Of a stretch of 64,000 bases of DNA, positions 34,200 to 46,844 are shown one piece after another. The stretch comes from Dillenia suffruticosa (taxonomy: Eukaryota > Streptophyta > Magnoliopsida > Dilleniales > Dilleniaceae), in assembly GCA_033439265.1 (NCBI GenBank), contig JAVTVX010000010.1:4960001-5024000 (forward strand). Reading direction: 5' to 3'. The number at the start of each line of letters is the position of its first letter. Within the stretch, counting starts at the first letter, position 1. The translations under genes and the position numbers were made by a program. Under the pieces are notes generated by a model. It made no database searches. It saw only the letters and a program-made list of their open reading frames with translations, and was not told the origin of the DNA.

Positions 34200-34334
34200 A
34201 ATTTGATATTAAATCCCCCTTTTTTTTTACAATAATAATCGATAAAATAACAAAAAATATTCAAAATAAAATATTATGATACACACTTTTGTAGATAATT
34301 TAGTGTCACTCGATAAAATAAGAGAAGATATTAG
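34200..34334 (+). pseudogene. LINE RT fragment, copy 2 (left piece)
   Basis: This resembles 33310-33430 (TTTATCAAAATTTGATATTA, then ACACTTTTGTAGATAATTTAG for the FADN codons and CTCGATAAAATAAGAGAAG). The non-autonomous LTR array begins at 34335. The fragment resumes at 38458. Confidence 0.6.
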
Positions 34335-35127
34335 TGATGTGAACCTATAGGGTATAGACATCCAATAACCCACAAACAAGTTAATATAGTACGATAACGA
34401 ATGATTTCGAATCGGTGAAAATAAAGATCTCAACCATACCCTAAAGGAGAAAAAACTTAAGGTATAATATCTTATATCCGTTTCTCATTAGAACAAAAAT
34501 TTTGGTATAAAGATAGATTGAATGACGTCATAATTTAGATGGTTCAAAATCTAAATTGATAAGTTATAGAACTAAACAAAACACTTATCTTGATTAATTC
34601 TAAAGTTTTCAAAAGAATAAGACTTGTGTGAATAAAAGTTCACAATAATATTAATACTCTAAAAAAATTGTTTTACATAATATGTAGTGGCCTATTTATA
34701 GACTAAAAATAACTCCTAAAATAACAAAAAGAATTTAAATAATTTATTATAAATTAAAAAAAAAGAAACTAAATAAAATTAAACTATTTTGATCAAATCT
34801 TTTCATATTTTGACCAAATCAAAGAAATTTCAAAAAATGTGTCAAAACATATTCGACCAAGTTTTTGCTCCTATTTTTTTTCATTCACATCCTCCCTTAA
34901 TTTTGGATAGTTTTGGAATTTTTTGATCTTCCAATTGGACTTGAATGAACATAATTAAGATCTCCTTTAGTTTTTCATTTACTTTAACTCTAATTTCTTA
35001 CTGTAAAACTCTTTGAATTAAATTATTTAACTCTTTTTTGAACTTTTTATCTCAAACTCACATCACCAAATCAACTGAAACTTGAATTAGATCATATGAA
35101 TTTCTTGCAACCTTGATATTCTCATCA
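34335..35127 (-). repeat. NA-1 LTR 1
   Basis: This 793-bp LTR reads TGATGTGAAC...CTCATCA on the plus strand. A TATA-like CTATTTATAG lies near 34691 on the minus strand. Confidence 0.82.
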
Positions 35128-35969
35128 TTCCCCTTTCTTGAGAACAATTTGTCCCCAAATCATCATTTGTGTGAAAGTGCATCCACAACCACATTTTCCT
35201 TATCTTATTTTCACCAAACGATATAAAGAAAAGTCTCAATGAATTAAGTCCATCGAACATATCTCTTACCATCTTAATGAATTAACAACCCTTTAAACTT
35301 AATCAAAAATAATTACCTTGTGAAATTTAAAAACTTATATGATGAAAACAATGTAACAAAGAAAGAAAAGTGAGAAATAAAGAAACTAACAAATTTTCAA
35401 ATTTTCAAATTAGGAAAGAAGCAAACAAGAAAGGAACTAAATAAAGAATATGAACAAATAAGAAAAAATATCAAGAAATGTGCATAAAGAAAAGTTTTAA
35501 ATTTAGGAAAATGTACGAAGAAATAAGTATTCTAAATCCAGTACCACAAAAATTTAGAAAATTCTAATTGGAAAATACCAAATTTGGTGATAACAATTTA
35601 GAAAACTTGCTAAATTTGAACAAAATCATAAAATGAATAATTATCAACTTTGAAAACAAAATGCAAAAATTTGGAAGCTGCCTTCCTTGATTCTTTTTTT
35701 CACAATCTTTTTTTTTCCCCTTTTCGGCCCTTCTTTTTTTTCCAAGGCCTCTGTTTTTTGTAGCCCTTGTTTTTTTTCTTTTTTTGGAACTATGGTAACA
35801 CAAAAATCAAGAATGAAATACACCAAAGAAAATTAACCAACAAATGAAGAATTTTGACCTTTATAGTGAATTGAAATTGGATTTAGAGTTCAAGACACAA
35901 ACAAGAATAAAGGAAGTATGAAAAAAATAACAATTCAATGGAAAAATCCGAATTAACTCTGATAACAAC

Positions 35970-36762
35970 TGATTTGGACCCATGGGTATTGAGACCCAGG
36001 AATTTATGAACAAGTTAATGCTCAATAATCATTCCAACGAATGATTTCAAATTGGTGAAAATAAGGACCTCAACCCGTTGTCTTAAAGGAGGAAAAATCT
36101 AATGTATAAGATCTTAGACCGTTTCTCACTAGAACAAAAATTTTGGTATAAAATGGATCAAATGATACCACAATCTATGTGTTTCAAAGTCGAGATTGAT
36201 AATTTATATAACTAAATAAGACACTTATCTTAAATAAGTTTAAGAGTTCTCAAAAAAATAATATTTGTGTGAAGAAAATCTCATAATAATATTAATTTTT
36301 TCAAAAAATTATTTTACATAATGTGTAATGGCCTATTTATAGGTTAAAATAACTCCTAAAATGACAATTAGAATTTAAATAACTCCTTAAAAAAAACTAA
36401 ATAAAAGTAAACTATTTTAATCAAATATTTTCTTATTTTGACCAAAACAAAAAAAAAAAAACTACCAAAAAATGTGTCAAAGTATATTTTGACCAAGTTT
36501 TTGCTTTTATTTTTCTTCATTCACATACTCCATTAGTTTTGATTAGTTTTGAACCTTTTTGATCTTTTAATTGGGATTGAATGAGCATAATTAAGGTCTC
36601 ATTTGATTTTTCATTCACTTAGACTCTAATTTCTTCTGTAAAACTCTTTGCATTAAATTATTCAGCTCTTTCTAGAATTTTTTAGCTTGAGCTCTCATTA
36701 CCAAATCAACTGAAACTTGAATTGAATCGTGCAAATTCCTTGCAACCTTGATGTTCTCATCA
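35970..36762 (-). repeat. NA-1 LTR 2
   Basis: This middle LTR is 793 bp, the same length as LTR 1, with scattered base differences. It is flanked on both sides by internal regions, so it is the recombination point. Confidence 0.82.
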
Positions 36763-37446
36763 TTCCCCCTTCTTGAGAACAATTTGTCCCTAAATTGTCA
36801 CCTATGTGAAAGTACATTTGTAACCATATTTTTCTTACCTTATTTATACCGAAAGATATGGAGAAAAGTTTCAATGAATTCAATCCATCAAACATGTTTT
36901 TTATCATCTTAATGAACTAGCAACTCTTTGAACTTAACTCAAAAATAATTATCTTGTGAAATTCAAATACTTATTTGATGAAAATATAACAAGGTAACAA
37001 AGAATGAATGAACAAGGAAAGAAAAGTGATAAATAAGGAAAGTAATAAATTTGGAAAATTTCAAGTTAGGAAAGAAACAAATAAGAAATAGAATAAATAA
37101 AGAAAATAAACAAATAAGAAAAGAGATCAAGAAATGTGCAAAAAAAAGAAAATTTTAAATTTAGGAAAATGCACCAAATTAGGAAATTGTACAAATAAAG
37201 AAATATTTTAAATCTAGCACTATAAAAATTTAGAAAGTTTTAATTGGAAAGTACCAAATTTGATTATAACAATTTAAGAGACTTACCAAATTTAAATAAA
37301 ATCACAAAATGAACAATCATCAACTTTGAGAACAAAATGTAAAAATTTGGAAGCTGCCTTTTTTGATCCTTTTTTTTTTTCATGGCCTCATTTTTTTTTC
37401 CTTTTGGCCCTTCTTTTTTTTTACGACCTCTTTTTTTCATGACCCT

Positions 37447-37471
37447 TCTCTCTCTCTCTCTCTCTCTCTCT
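37447..37471. repeat. (CT)n microsatellite in NA-1 internal region
   Basis: About 12 CT units follow a long pyrimidine-rich tract. The matching part of the other internal region (35690-35780) is T-rich without the CT run, so the expansion is specific to this copy. Confidence 0.9.
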
Positions 37472-37669
37472 TTTTTGAGCTATGGCAGTATAAAAATCAA
37501 GAATGAAATACACCAAAGAAAATTAACCAACGAATAAAGAATTTTGGCTTTTACAATGAATCGAAATTGGAATTAGAGTTTCAAGATACAAACAAGAATA
37601 AAGGAAATATGAAAAAAATAATAATAATAACAATTCGAAGGAAAAATTTGAATCAACTCCGATACCAAT

Positions 37670-38457
37670 TGATGTGGACCCATAAGGTATTGAGACCAAA
37701 TTACTATAGTCCAAAAATCATCCCAACAAATGATTTCGAACCGATGCAAATAAAGATATCAACTTGTTGTTTTAAAGGAGAAAGAATTTAAGTTATAAGA
37801 TTTTAAACATGTTTCTCATTAGAACAAAAATCTTGGTATCAAGATGATTCGAATAATGCCATAATCTAAGTGGTTCAAAATCTAGATTAATAATTTATAG
37901 AACTAAACAAAACACTTATCTCGAATAAGTTCAAGAGTTCTAAAAAGAACAAGACTTGTGGGAAGAAAATCTCATAATAATATTAATTTTCTCAAAATTT
38001 TATTTTACATAATGTGTAATGGCCTATTTATAGACTAAAAATAACCACTAAAATGACAATTAAAATTTAAATAATTTCTTAAAAATAAATAAAAGAAACT
38101 AAATAAAAGTAAACTATTTTGACCAAATCTTTCCATTTTTTGACCAAAATAAAGAAATTGCTAAAAAAATATATCAAAACATATTTTGACCAAGTTTTTT
38201 ATTCTATTTTTCTTCATTCACATCCTCTCTTAATTGGATAATTTTGGGCCTTTTTAATTTTTCAATTGGACTTGAATGAGTATAATTAAACCCCATTTGA
38301 CTTTTCATTCATTTGTACTCTAATTTCTTACTATAAAACTCTTTGAATTAAATTATTCATCTCTTTCTTAAACCTTTTAGCTTGAGCTCTCGTCACTGGA
38401 TCAACTGGAACCTGAATTGGATTGTGCGAATTCTTTACAATCTTGATATCCTTAACA
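37670..38457 (-). repeat. NA-1 LTR 3
   Basis: This 788-bp LTR begins TGATGTGGAC and ends CTTAACA. A primer-binding-site complement (GATACCAAT) sits directly to its left, so this is the 5' LTR of the array on the minus strand. Confidence 0.82.
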
Positions 38458-38900
38458 ATTAATATTATTTTAGAGTTGTAGAGGGACATATTAAAATCTA
38501 GAGAACGTAGATCGAATCGGTCAAAAACTGAATATATAAAATATACGTTAAGTGGTAATTATCAGCATGATGAAAAAATAATTAAATTAAAAGCACAAAA
38601 AAAGAGCAAATGTTTTAGATATTTTAAATTTATCATTTAAAATAATGACAATATAAAATAAAATGTGAATTATAGGTTTCAAACAGATTGAATAAAATGG
38701 AGAAATACATTTAGAGTTTTTTGTGATCACATGATACCATTGCAGTTGAAGGAAAGATTTTATAATGCTATAGTATGACATATATTATTATATGATATAA
38801 AGTATTTGACCATTAAATAATAACAAGAGTATAAAATAGTTATAATTGAAATAAAACTATTCAGATGCATGAATGATAAAACAAAAAAAAAATAGAATTA
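38458..38900 (+). pseudogene. LINE RT fragment, copy 2 (right piece)
   Basis: This continues the fragment at 34200-34334 after the NA-1 array. Codons resemble DILKSRERRSNRSKTEY, then KCFRYFKFIIQNNDNI, KWRNTFRVFCDHMIPLQLKE and RFYNAI. It aligns with 33440-33840 of copy 1 throughout. It is decayed, with stops. Confidence 0.68.
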
Positions 38901-40228
38901 AAAATAAAGATATACAAAATCTGAGAGTTGTACAGCGTGTCAATGTTAATGAAACGTCAAAATAAACTGTTGAAAATCTGAATATAAATTAACTGTAAAA
39001 ATTTGAGTGTCAATATTTAGTTGAGAAGATGATTTTACATAGAAATAAATAGTGTAAGAAAATTCGAAATAATTGACTTATTATTATTGTTATCATTATT
39101 ATTATTATTTTAAGTTTTTTTATGGATAGTTTATTTTTATTTTTTCTCTTTCATTATTTTTATTGTTTATTTTATAATATCATCTTCTCTATTTTTATTT
39201 TCAAATTTTAATTTTATATTTTATATTTTATATTTATTTATTTTTTCTCTCTCTTGTATTGATATTTTAAATGATCGATTTCAAAATTTAGGTTTGAGTT
39301 TTAGTTTTTACTGTTGTTGTAGTTTTAAAAATAGAGAAAATAAATTGAGAATTTAAAATCAATGTGTTTAAAAAGAGAAAATATTAATTAAATTGATTTT
39401 TTCAAAGATAGAAAATTAATTATTTATTTTGAGAAAGAAAAATTGATATTTTGGAGGAAAAAATTAAAATCAACGTTTGAATTTAATTGATTTATTTAGA
39501 AAGAAAAATTAATATATCTATTTTTAGAAGAAAAACTAAATTTAATATTTTTAGAGAGGAATTTTGTAGTTAATATGTATAGAGAAAAAAAGTGAATTAA
39601 ATTAAATTTTTTTGAAAAGAAAAATATATGTGTTTAATTTTATAAATACGAAAACTAAATTTAAGTTTTATAAGAGAAAAAACTCAAAATTAAAAAACAT
39701 AAACTAAATTAATTTTATCATCTAACATTTTCCACCTACTCTTCTCCGTTATACCAAATACTATTTGTTCATCACAGAGAGAAAAATAAAAATATTATGA
39801 AATAATATTTACTCCATAAAATATTAATTTTATAATTTTTTTTCCTTTGCAATTTTCTCTTGACGCCACACGTTACGTATTTTTAGACCCTTATAAATTT
39901 AATAGTTGAAATTAGTTTTTTAAGATAAATTATAACTTTTTAATAAAAATTGTGAATATAGCAATTGTTTAAATCTTTTGTTTTTGAAAGAAATTAACTT
40001 TTATCTATAAAATATTATATTTTTAATTAAAAATTTTGCACTAAAAGGGCATTGCACTTAAAACAAAATGAAATAAGTTAACGTGAGACCCCAAGGTTTA
40101 GTGTCACAATTTCTTCTGCTCTCTGCAACCCACCATACTTGGTGGGGGTTCCCTCTTCTTCTCCAATTGGAACTCTAAATTCAATTTAGTGGTGTGGGTT
40201 CATATTTTTTGGAACGTTTTGGTCTCTG
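38901..40228. other. AT-rich upstream region of the eIF2B gamma gene
   Basis: The region is strongly AT-rich to about 40080 with no gene recognised. From 40081 the base composition changes to a pyrimidine-rich leader (CTTCTGCTCTCTGC, CCCTCTTCTTCTCC) typical of a plant 5' untranslated region. A small hairpin (arms CCCACCA and TGGTGGG, 40129-40146) lies in the presumed leader. No clear TATA box can be assigned among the many AT stretches. Confidence 0.5.
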
Positions 40229-40869
40229 ATGGATTTCCAAGTCGTGGTGTTAGCTGGTGGAACTTCGAACAAGCTGCTGCCTCTAGTTTCCAAGGTTTGA
40301 TTTAACCTTCTCTCAATTCTTTATCATATTCGATCACAGTCATCATCAATTTGTGTGTACCGTTCAATTTCAGGATGTTCCAGAAGCCCTATTGCCAGTG
40401 GCTAATCGGCCGGTTCTCTCTTATGTTCTCGAGCTCTTGGAACTCAGTAACCTTAAAAATCTCATTATTGTATGACTGACACCCTTCGTTTTCTCTTTCT
40501 TCATTCTTTTTTCCATTTGAATTTCATTTTTCCCTTAAATTTTTATGGGTCTCTCTGTGTGCGTAGGTAGTCGAAGGAATAGAGGCGGCTGTTCTTGTTG
40601 GTAATTGGATATCTGCCGCATATGTGGATCGTCTGCACGTCGAGGTATTATACATTTGAATTTGAACAGTTGGCAAAACTATATGCCTCTTAAGTCGAAT
40701 GTAGTTAAAGCCTTGTTGTCTTCCCATTCACCTTTAGTCATAGTCATATTGCATTGCTTCATATAAATCAGTCACTTAACCTCTTAATCTTTTCCTTTAG
40801 TCTATTAGGTGAACCTGAAAGTTGAGTGCAATCTTAAAACTAAATTCTTGCCTTGTCCTGAATGGATAA

Positions 40870-41558
40870 TGATGTGATTATCAAGACTGCAAGAAATTTA
40901 CAACATTCAACTCAAGTTCCAGTTGGGCCAGTAACAAAAGTTCGAGTTAAAAGGTCCAAAGAAGTACTGAATAACTTAATTCAGAGGGTTTTACAATAAA
41001 AAATTGGAGCCCAAATGAATGAAGAACCAAAAGGGGCCTCAATTATGCTCATACAAGCCCAGTTGGAAGAATAAAAGGCCCAAAACTATCCAAAACTAAG
41101 GGAGGACGAAAATAAAGAAAAATAGCAGCAAGATTTGGTCAAAATTGTTTGATTTATTTAGTTTCCTAATTTTTATTTGTAACTTATGTTTAGTTTCCTA
41201 ATTTTTTATTGAACAACACTTTTGAGAGAATTAATAAAATTGTGAGGATTCTTCACACAGGTCTTGTTTTTTTGAGAACTTTAAACTTATTCAAGATATG
41301 AATGTTGTTTAGTTCTTTGACTTATCAATCTAGGTTTCGAACCATCTAGATTGTGGCGTCATTCATTCCATCTTTATACCAAGATTTTTGATCTAGTGAG
41401 AAACGGGTCTAAAGTCATATACCTTAGGTTCTTCCTCCTTTAGGGCAAGGGTTGAGATTTTTAATTCCACCGGTTCAAATAATTCGTTGGGACAATTTTT
41501 GAGCTAAATTAACTTGTTCGTGGGTTCTAGGGTTTTTATACCTAACGGGTTCACATCA
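40870..41558 (+). repeat. NA-2 5' LTR (TATA region deleted)
   Basis: This 689-bp LTR lacks 78 bp present in the 3' LTR between TTTTTTATTG and AACAACACTT (near 41211). The missing part includes the TATA motif CTATAAATAGG. Otherwise it is very similar to 42025-42791. Confidence 0.9.
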
Positions 41559-42024
41559 GTTGGTATCAAAGCAATTTCGGGTTCCCTTCGAGTTGTTCAT
41601 ACTTGTCTATAATTGTTCATATTTGTCTATAATTTTTCACCAATTTTTTTCTTTTCTTTTATTGTTTATTCTTTATTTCTTCTTTTTCCTTATTTGTTCA
41701 CCTTCTTTATTTTCTTCTTTTATTCACCTTTCTTATTTAATTCATTCCATATTTGTTTCTTTCTTAATTTGGAATTTTCCAAATTTGCGACTTCCTTATT
41801 TTTCACTTATTTTTCCTTCTTTATTTTTTTTGTTATTCTTTCTTTGAATTTCACAAGACAATTATTTGTAAGTTAAATTCAAAGAGTTGTTGATTCATTA
41901 AGATGGTAAGAGACATGTTCGAGAGATTGAATTCATCGAGACTTTTTCCAAACAAAATGCGGTTGCGGATGCATATTCACACAGGTGACGATTTGGGGAC
42001 AAATCGTTGTCAAGAAGGGGGGAA

Positions 42025-42791
42025 TGATGTGATTATCAAGACTGCAAGAAATTTACAACATTCAACTCAAGTTTCAGTTGGACCAGTAACAAAAGTTCGA
42101 GTTAAAAGGTCCAAAGAAGTACTGAATAACTTAATTCAGAGGGTTTTACAATAAGAAATTGGAGCCCAAATGAATGAAGAACCAAAAGGGGCCTCAATTA
42201 TGCTCATGCAAGCCCAGTTGGAAGAATAAAAGGCCCAAAACTATCCAAGACCAAGGGAGGACGAAAATAAAGAAAAATAGCAGCAAAATTTGGTCAAAAT
42301 AGTTTGATTTATTTAGTTTTCTAATTTTTATTTGTAACTTATGTTTAGTTTTCTAATTTTTTATTGTTTGGAGAGTTACTAAATTTTTAGTTGCCAATTA
42401 TGTTTTACCTTTAGGCTATAAATAGGTCATTATATATTGTGTAAAACAACACTTTTGAGAGAATTAATAAAATTGTGAGGATTCTTCACACAGGTTTTGT
42501 TTTTTTGAGAACTTTAAACTTATTCAAGATATGAATGTTGTTTAGTTCTTTGACTTATCAATCTAGGTTTCGAACCATCTAGATTGTGGCGTCATTTATT
42601 CCATCTTTATACCAAGATTCTTGATCTAGTGAGAAACGGGTCTAAGGTCATATACCTTAGGTTCTTCCTCCTTTAGGGCAAGGGTTGAGGTTTTTAATTC
42701 CACCGGTTCAAATAATTCGTTGGGATGATTTTTGGGCTAAATTAACTTGTTCGTGGGTTCTAGGGTTTTTATACCCAACGGGTTCACATCA
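42025..42791 (+). repeat. NA-2 3' LTR
   Basis: This 767-bp LTR reads TGATGTGATTATC...GGTTCACATCA. It keeps the TATA motif (CTATAAATAGG near 42417). The GATAA duplication follows. Confidence 0.9.
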
Positions 42792-44176
42792 GATAAATGG
42801 AACCTTTTGTTGTTTGAAAACTAGAAATAATTTAGAGTTTGATAAGTTGTGTGGCAAGAAACCATTTGTTGTAGTCCAAGAGGGATAATGTGGCTTTGGT
42901 TATGGATTTTTCATGACAATGGAAAGATTCAGTGGAGTGTATAGCCTATGACTTGTGGCTGGAATATAGTTTGATAATGTTAAAATCTTAGAATAATGTC
43001 TTTTGTTTACTTGGGTTGGTGACAACAAATGCTTATGCAAAATTTTTAATTACAATCCACTTTTTTAATGCATGTCTTGCATATTAGATTGGAAGGGAAT
43101 GCTCAGATGACGAACTTCTATTTTCATTTTATTTATAAATGGCATGTTGATAATTTATTGGGAGGAAAAATTGGATATTTCAATGAGATTTCCAATAGTT
43201 TGGTAAGGTCTATATCATCATATAGCCACAAAATGAGATTTTTTTTTTTTTTGTTCTTTGTTAGATCAGGGGAGTGGTTGTATTGCTTAGCAACGCAAAA
43301 TGTTAGTTGTAGGCTATTCAAGTAATTCTATGGATCTTATACACAAGCCTGTGACTAATACAGTGTGCTTAGAAGTTGCAATACAGAGCTTCAAAGGACA
43401 CTTTACCTGGCATGTAGATATTTATTTAGAATTCATCTAGGTTGGAAAATATTAGGATACGGGTGCAGTTTTTATTGTCGTGAGAATTTGTCAATAACAT
43501 AGAGATAAATGAGGGGCCTTGCTTGAATTGCATGTTTTACAATGGACAACTGAAACTGGGATATCCAATTGAGGCTTAAATTCAATCACTAGAGAATATG
43601 AGTAGTTCATTATTTATTTTGCTTGTTGGATCTCAAAAATCCTTTGTTTTGTCTTTTTATAATAAAACACTAGCATGAACTGAATTTTTATTTTTAAGTT
43701 GTGCTTAGGCTATGTTAGTGGTGTGTTTGCTCGTGTCTATGTCCAAAATCATATAATCTATAAGGGCATCCCCTGATGCATATTAAACACAGACAATAGT
43801 TGTATTTGACATGCCTCTATCCACGAAGCATGAAGCTTCGAAAATGGAAACAATATACCCGGATACATGTCAAAATGTCTACTTATCTCTTATAAATTAT
43901 TCTTTGGATATCTTGAGAGGAATTTCATGTTAAACTTTTTTTGACAATCATTATTTGCTTCTACTATGTATACATTTTATATGTACTCTAATGTGAACCA
44001 ATATGTTAATGAACAAACCAAAAAGGTCAAATCTCTCATGTGCCGTATTGCCATATGTTGTTGTGTCCACATGTTATGCAAATAGATTAAGATAAGGAGG
44101 AAGATTCAAAAACGCCCATGTTACTTAACTTATAACAATGATTGCCAATAAGTACCATGACAACTTGCTATCCATG

Positions 44177-46840
44177 TGTCATACCTCCTAAAAAAGTAGC
44201 ATAACATATGGCGGAAGAATTCAATTATAACATAACATGCAACACCAGGAACAAAACAACTTTATGAGTCACCATCCACGTGGGTGATAATACGGAAGGA
44301 TAAAGGATTAGAACTTTTAAATTTTATACTTTCTAATTCAACTCCTTAAAAACTTTGGCAGTCTCTACTAAAATGTGGCTTTCTAGTCACCTAAGGCATG
44401 CAAGAAAACTTGATAAGCACGTATGTTCCACACTTCTATAAACAACTCATGGCTACTAGTGGCCCTCTTGACCTATTGTACCAACATCATAAGCAACTAA
44501 GCATACTAGATAGCATAGGACCTTTCATGGTCACATTAAGAAACATCAATAACTATGTGTTACCAACAAGTCACTAAAACATATACATAAGCTACTGTTA
44601 AGGGCATGAACAATTGTACTTAGGACATGTATAAAAAACATATATAGCTACATTATCATATTTAAGAAGAACCACAAAAAGGTTAATATCAAGAAAGGGA
44701 TTCAAGTTCCCTCAGCTTAGTAGCTGCTACTCTTACCGTCCCTCTTCAATCTTCTAGAACACTTGGAAAGCGAGAGATAAGCAAGTATTAGCTATACCAT
44801 CATTGAGTTGCGCTAGTTTCTATTAAAGGCATGCACATATAAGACATAATATCATATCCAATACATGAAGCAGAATATTGGTGATGCGTGATTTCTTTTT
44901 TGAAGAAAACTACTATTTTAGGCTTTACCGTACTTTCCTAATTTGAGCCGATAAGCTGATACTTATGATGCATGGACTCTCCCATGAGTGTAATGATTTA
45001 CTTCCCACGTTATCTAAATGTGAGGCATTGATTCATGTCTTTCCCATTTGAAAATTTGATTTATTCTATGCATGCCAATGCAATATAAAACAATGGTCAT
45101 GAACATGTGTTGAACTTCTGAATTCTTAGCTTTATGATCATGGAAAATTTACATAATAATCATCATTCATACTTTTCTGGCATAATTTGTAGCATTCTAT
45201 TGAGGGAGCAACACAAGATGTGTTTGGTATTATCCACTCTCATAGGCAAACTAGACATGATATGGTTCCAAGACATGCTTTGTCTTAAAAACTTGTTTCC
45301 CTGATCATATAAACTCATATTCATCATTTGAACATTGTTCATGAATGCCTTCGCAAAGAAATGCATAGCTCACATAATATGTGTTATTCTCTTAATTTCT
45401 TATTCTTAAGATCATGTGAACTCACGTTTGAGCATAGATAACATAGCATGAGAGAATAACATAGGGTATAGGCAACAACATAGATAAGATGCTTGCAAGA
45501 CATGCTCATAATTCCTGCATTCATAGCTTCTCTTTTTTCTTATGTAAGGGCCTTACATCAAATCAATATGGAACATGACTTAGTTTTAACATAAAATTTC
45601 AAGCCTTTATCACCATGTTATCAAGCTCATGTGAAGTTATATTTAAACATATACAACATGGCATGATGAAAACATTTGAAGAGACATAACAGTATAAAAA
45701 ACCGGAACTGCAGGCAACTCCATTTTAAAAATTTGTTGTAAAGCCAAGTGTCAATGAAGAAGCTTATGGGGTATGTTATTAAAAAGTTTTGGAAGTCTAG
45801 TTTTCATAGGTGAAAACCCGAACTCGATCTGGAGTAGTACGCAAAAGGTTATGGCCAAGAGAGTCGTGCGTACGCAAGCTGTCAAATTTCAGTTTTTATG
45901 CTACAAGGCTGAGCACTCTGATCAAGCGCTATGAATTAAATACTCAATGAAATGCTTCATACGATATATCATTTCAAAGCTTAGAAAAACTAGTTTGTGG
46001 TGGAGAAAACTTTGCATAATTTGGAGCACTATGGAGAAAGTTATGACTTAAAGAGTGGAGGTGGTGCAGGCTGTCAATAAACATGGCAGATTACATGAAT
46101 TTCCATATACCATGTAAATTTTGAAATTTCCTCTCTTCCTTTCCACTTTTAATCCATTCTAAACTCTGAAACAACATTATATGAACATAAACCAAGGCAG
46201 TAGACATGGAAAAATATAAAAACATGTATAGGAACACTTTTAAACTTTGAATCCTCAATTCTCCTCCTTGGTTGCCAGCTGTGAAAACCTTAGACATGGA
46301 GATGAGCATATACCATTCAATTCTTCAAATCTTCTTCATCAATCATGAAATTCAACACATAGGAATACTTAACAATATTTGAATATCTATTCTCCATGAA
46401 GAAACAAAGAAAATCCATTCTTAGAACACAACATCATCACTTTCCTCCTTAGCACTATTCTCGATCTCTAGTTTGTTTCTTTGAGTTAAAACTCCTCTTT
46501 TATGCTTTCAAAAGCCATGTTTATGATTTATCTCTCTTGGGCTTGGAAGATTTTAGGTTTTTATGGAGGTTTAGTGAACTTGACAATGGTTTCATTGTAA
46601 GATTCGTGAGGGGAAACAAAATGGAGCTTGGGAGGAGGAAAAGGATGGTTTGTGAGGTGCTTAGGAGTTTATTAGGTTGTCTTTCATAAAAAGAGGTGGG
46701 GCCCTCCACTAAACACAAGATATGAGGTGTTGACAAGGTGTGAGGTGGGTCCCTCTACAAGTGATTTTGAGTTGTGTGGTGCTTGAGATGGAATGTAAAA
46801 AACGTGAGGAAGGAAGGGAAGGCTAAACTCTTTTGATGCT
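44177..46840 (-). repeat. Probable long gypsy (Tekay-like) LTR in intron 3
   Basis: The left edge TGTCATACC is the complement of GGTATGACA, close to the GGTGTGACA that ends the Gyp-3 LTR. The stretch is long, AT-rich and without open frames. Near 45780-46080 it has the style of long gypsy LTRs. The right edge is not resolved and no target duplication was found. It could equally be plain intron sequence in part. Confidence 0.35.
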
Positions 46841-46844
46841 TTGG

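Larger units (their letters stand above)
34335..38457 (-). mobile_element. NA-1: non-autonomous LTR element, three LTRs and two internal regions
   Basis: The array is LTR (34335-35127), internal (35128-35969), LTR (35970-36762), internal (36763-37669), LTR (37670-38457), all on the minus strand. Flanks are ATTAG (34330-34334) and ATTAA (38458-38462), a target duplication with one change. Each internal region has a primer-binding site beside the LTR on its right (GATACCAATTGA near 37661). Each also has a short pol-end-like frame beside the LTR on its left, with the motif DLGTNCSQE. No gag, RT or integrase is present. Unequal recombination between LTRs of two copies explains three LTRs inside one target duplication. 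Confidence 0.82.
40870..42791 (+). mobile_element. NA-2: non-autonomous LTR element in intron 3
   Basis: This 1922-bp element is of the same family as NA-1. It has LTRs at 40870-41558 and 42025-42791 and a GATAA target duplication (40865-40869 and 42792-42796). The primer-binding site (TGGTATCAAAGC) starts at 41560, and a purine tract (AAGAAGGGGGGAA) ends at 42024. The 466-bp internal region is mostly pyrimidine-rich. Near its 3' end it has a short frame from 41903 (MVRDMFERLNSS, then GDDLGTNRCQEGG). No enzyme is encoded, so mobility would need an outside source. It lies in the gene's own orientation. Confidence 0.9.

Noticed and set aside
35564..35826. Lys-rich minus-strand frames (KKRKKTRATKNRGLG and overlapping)
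   Set aside because: Low-complexity T-rich tract of the NA-1 internal region read on the other strand; the two frames overlap each other.
41560..41876. Phe/Leu-rich open frames that could suggest a membrane protein
   Set aside because: They are translations of the pyrimidine-rich internal region of NA-2 in two overlapping frames, with no conserved motif.
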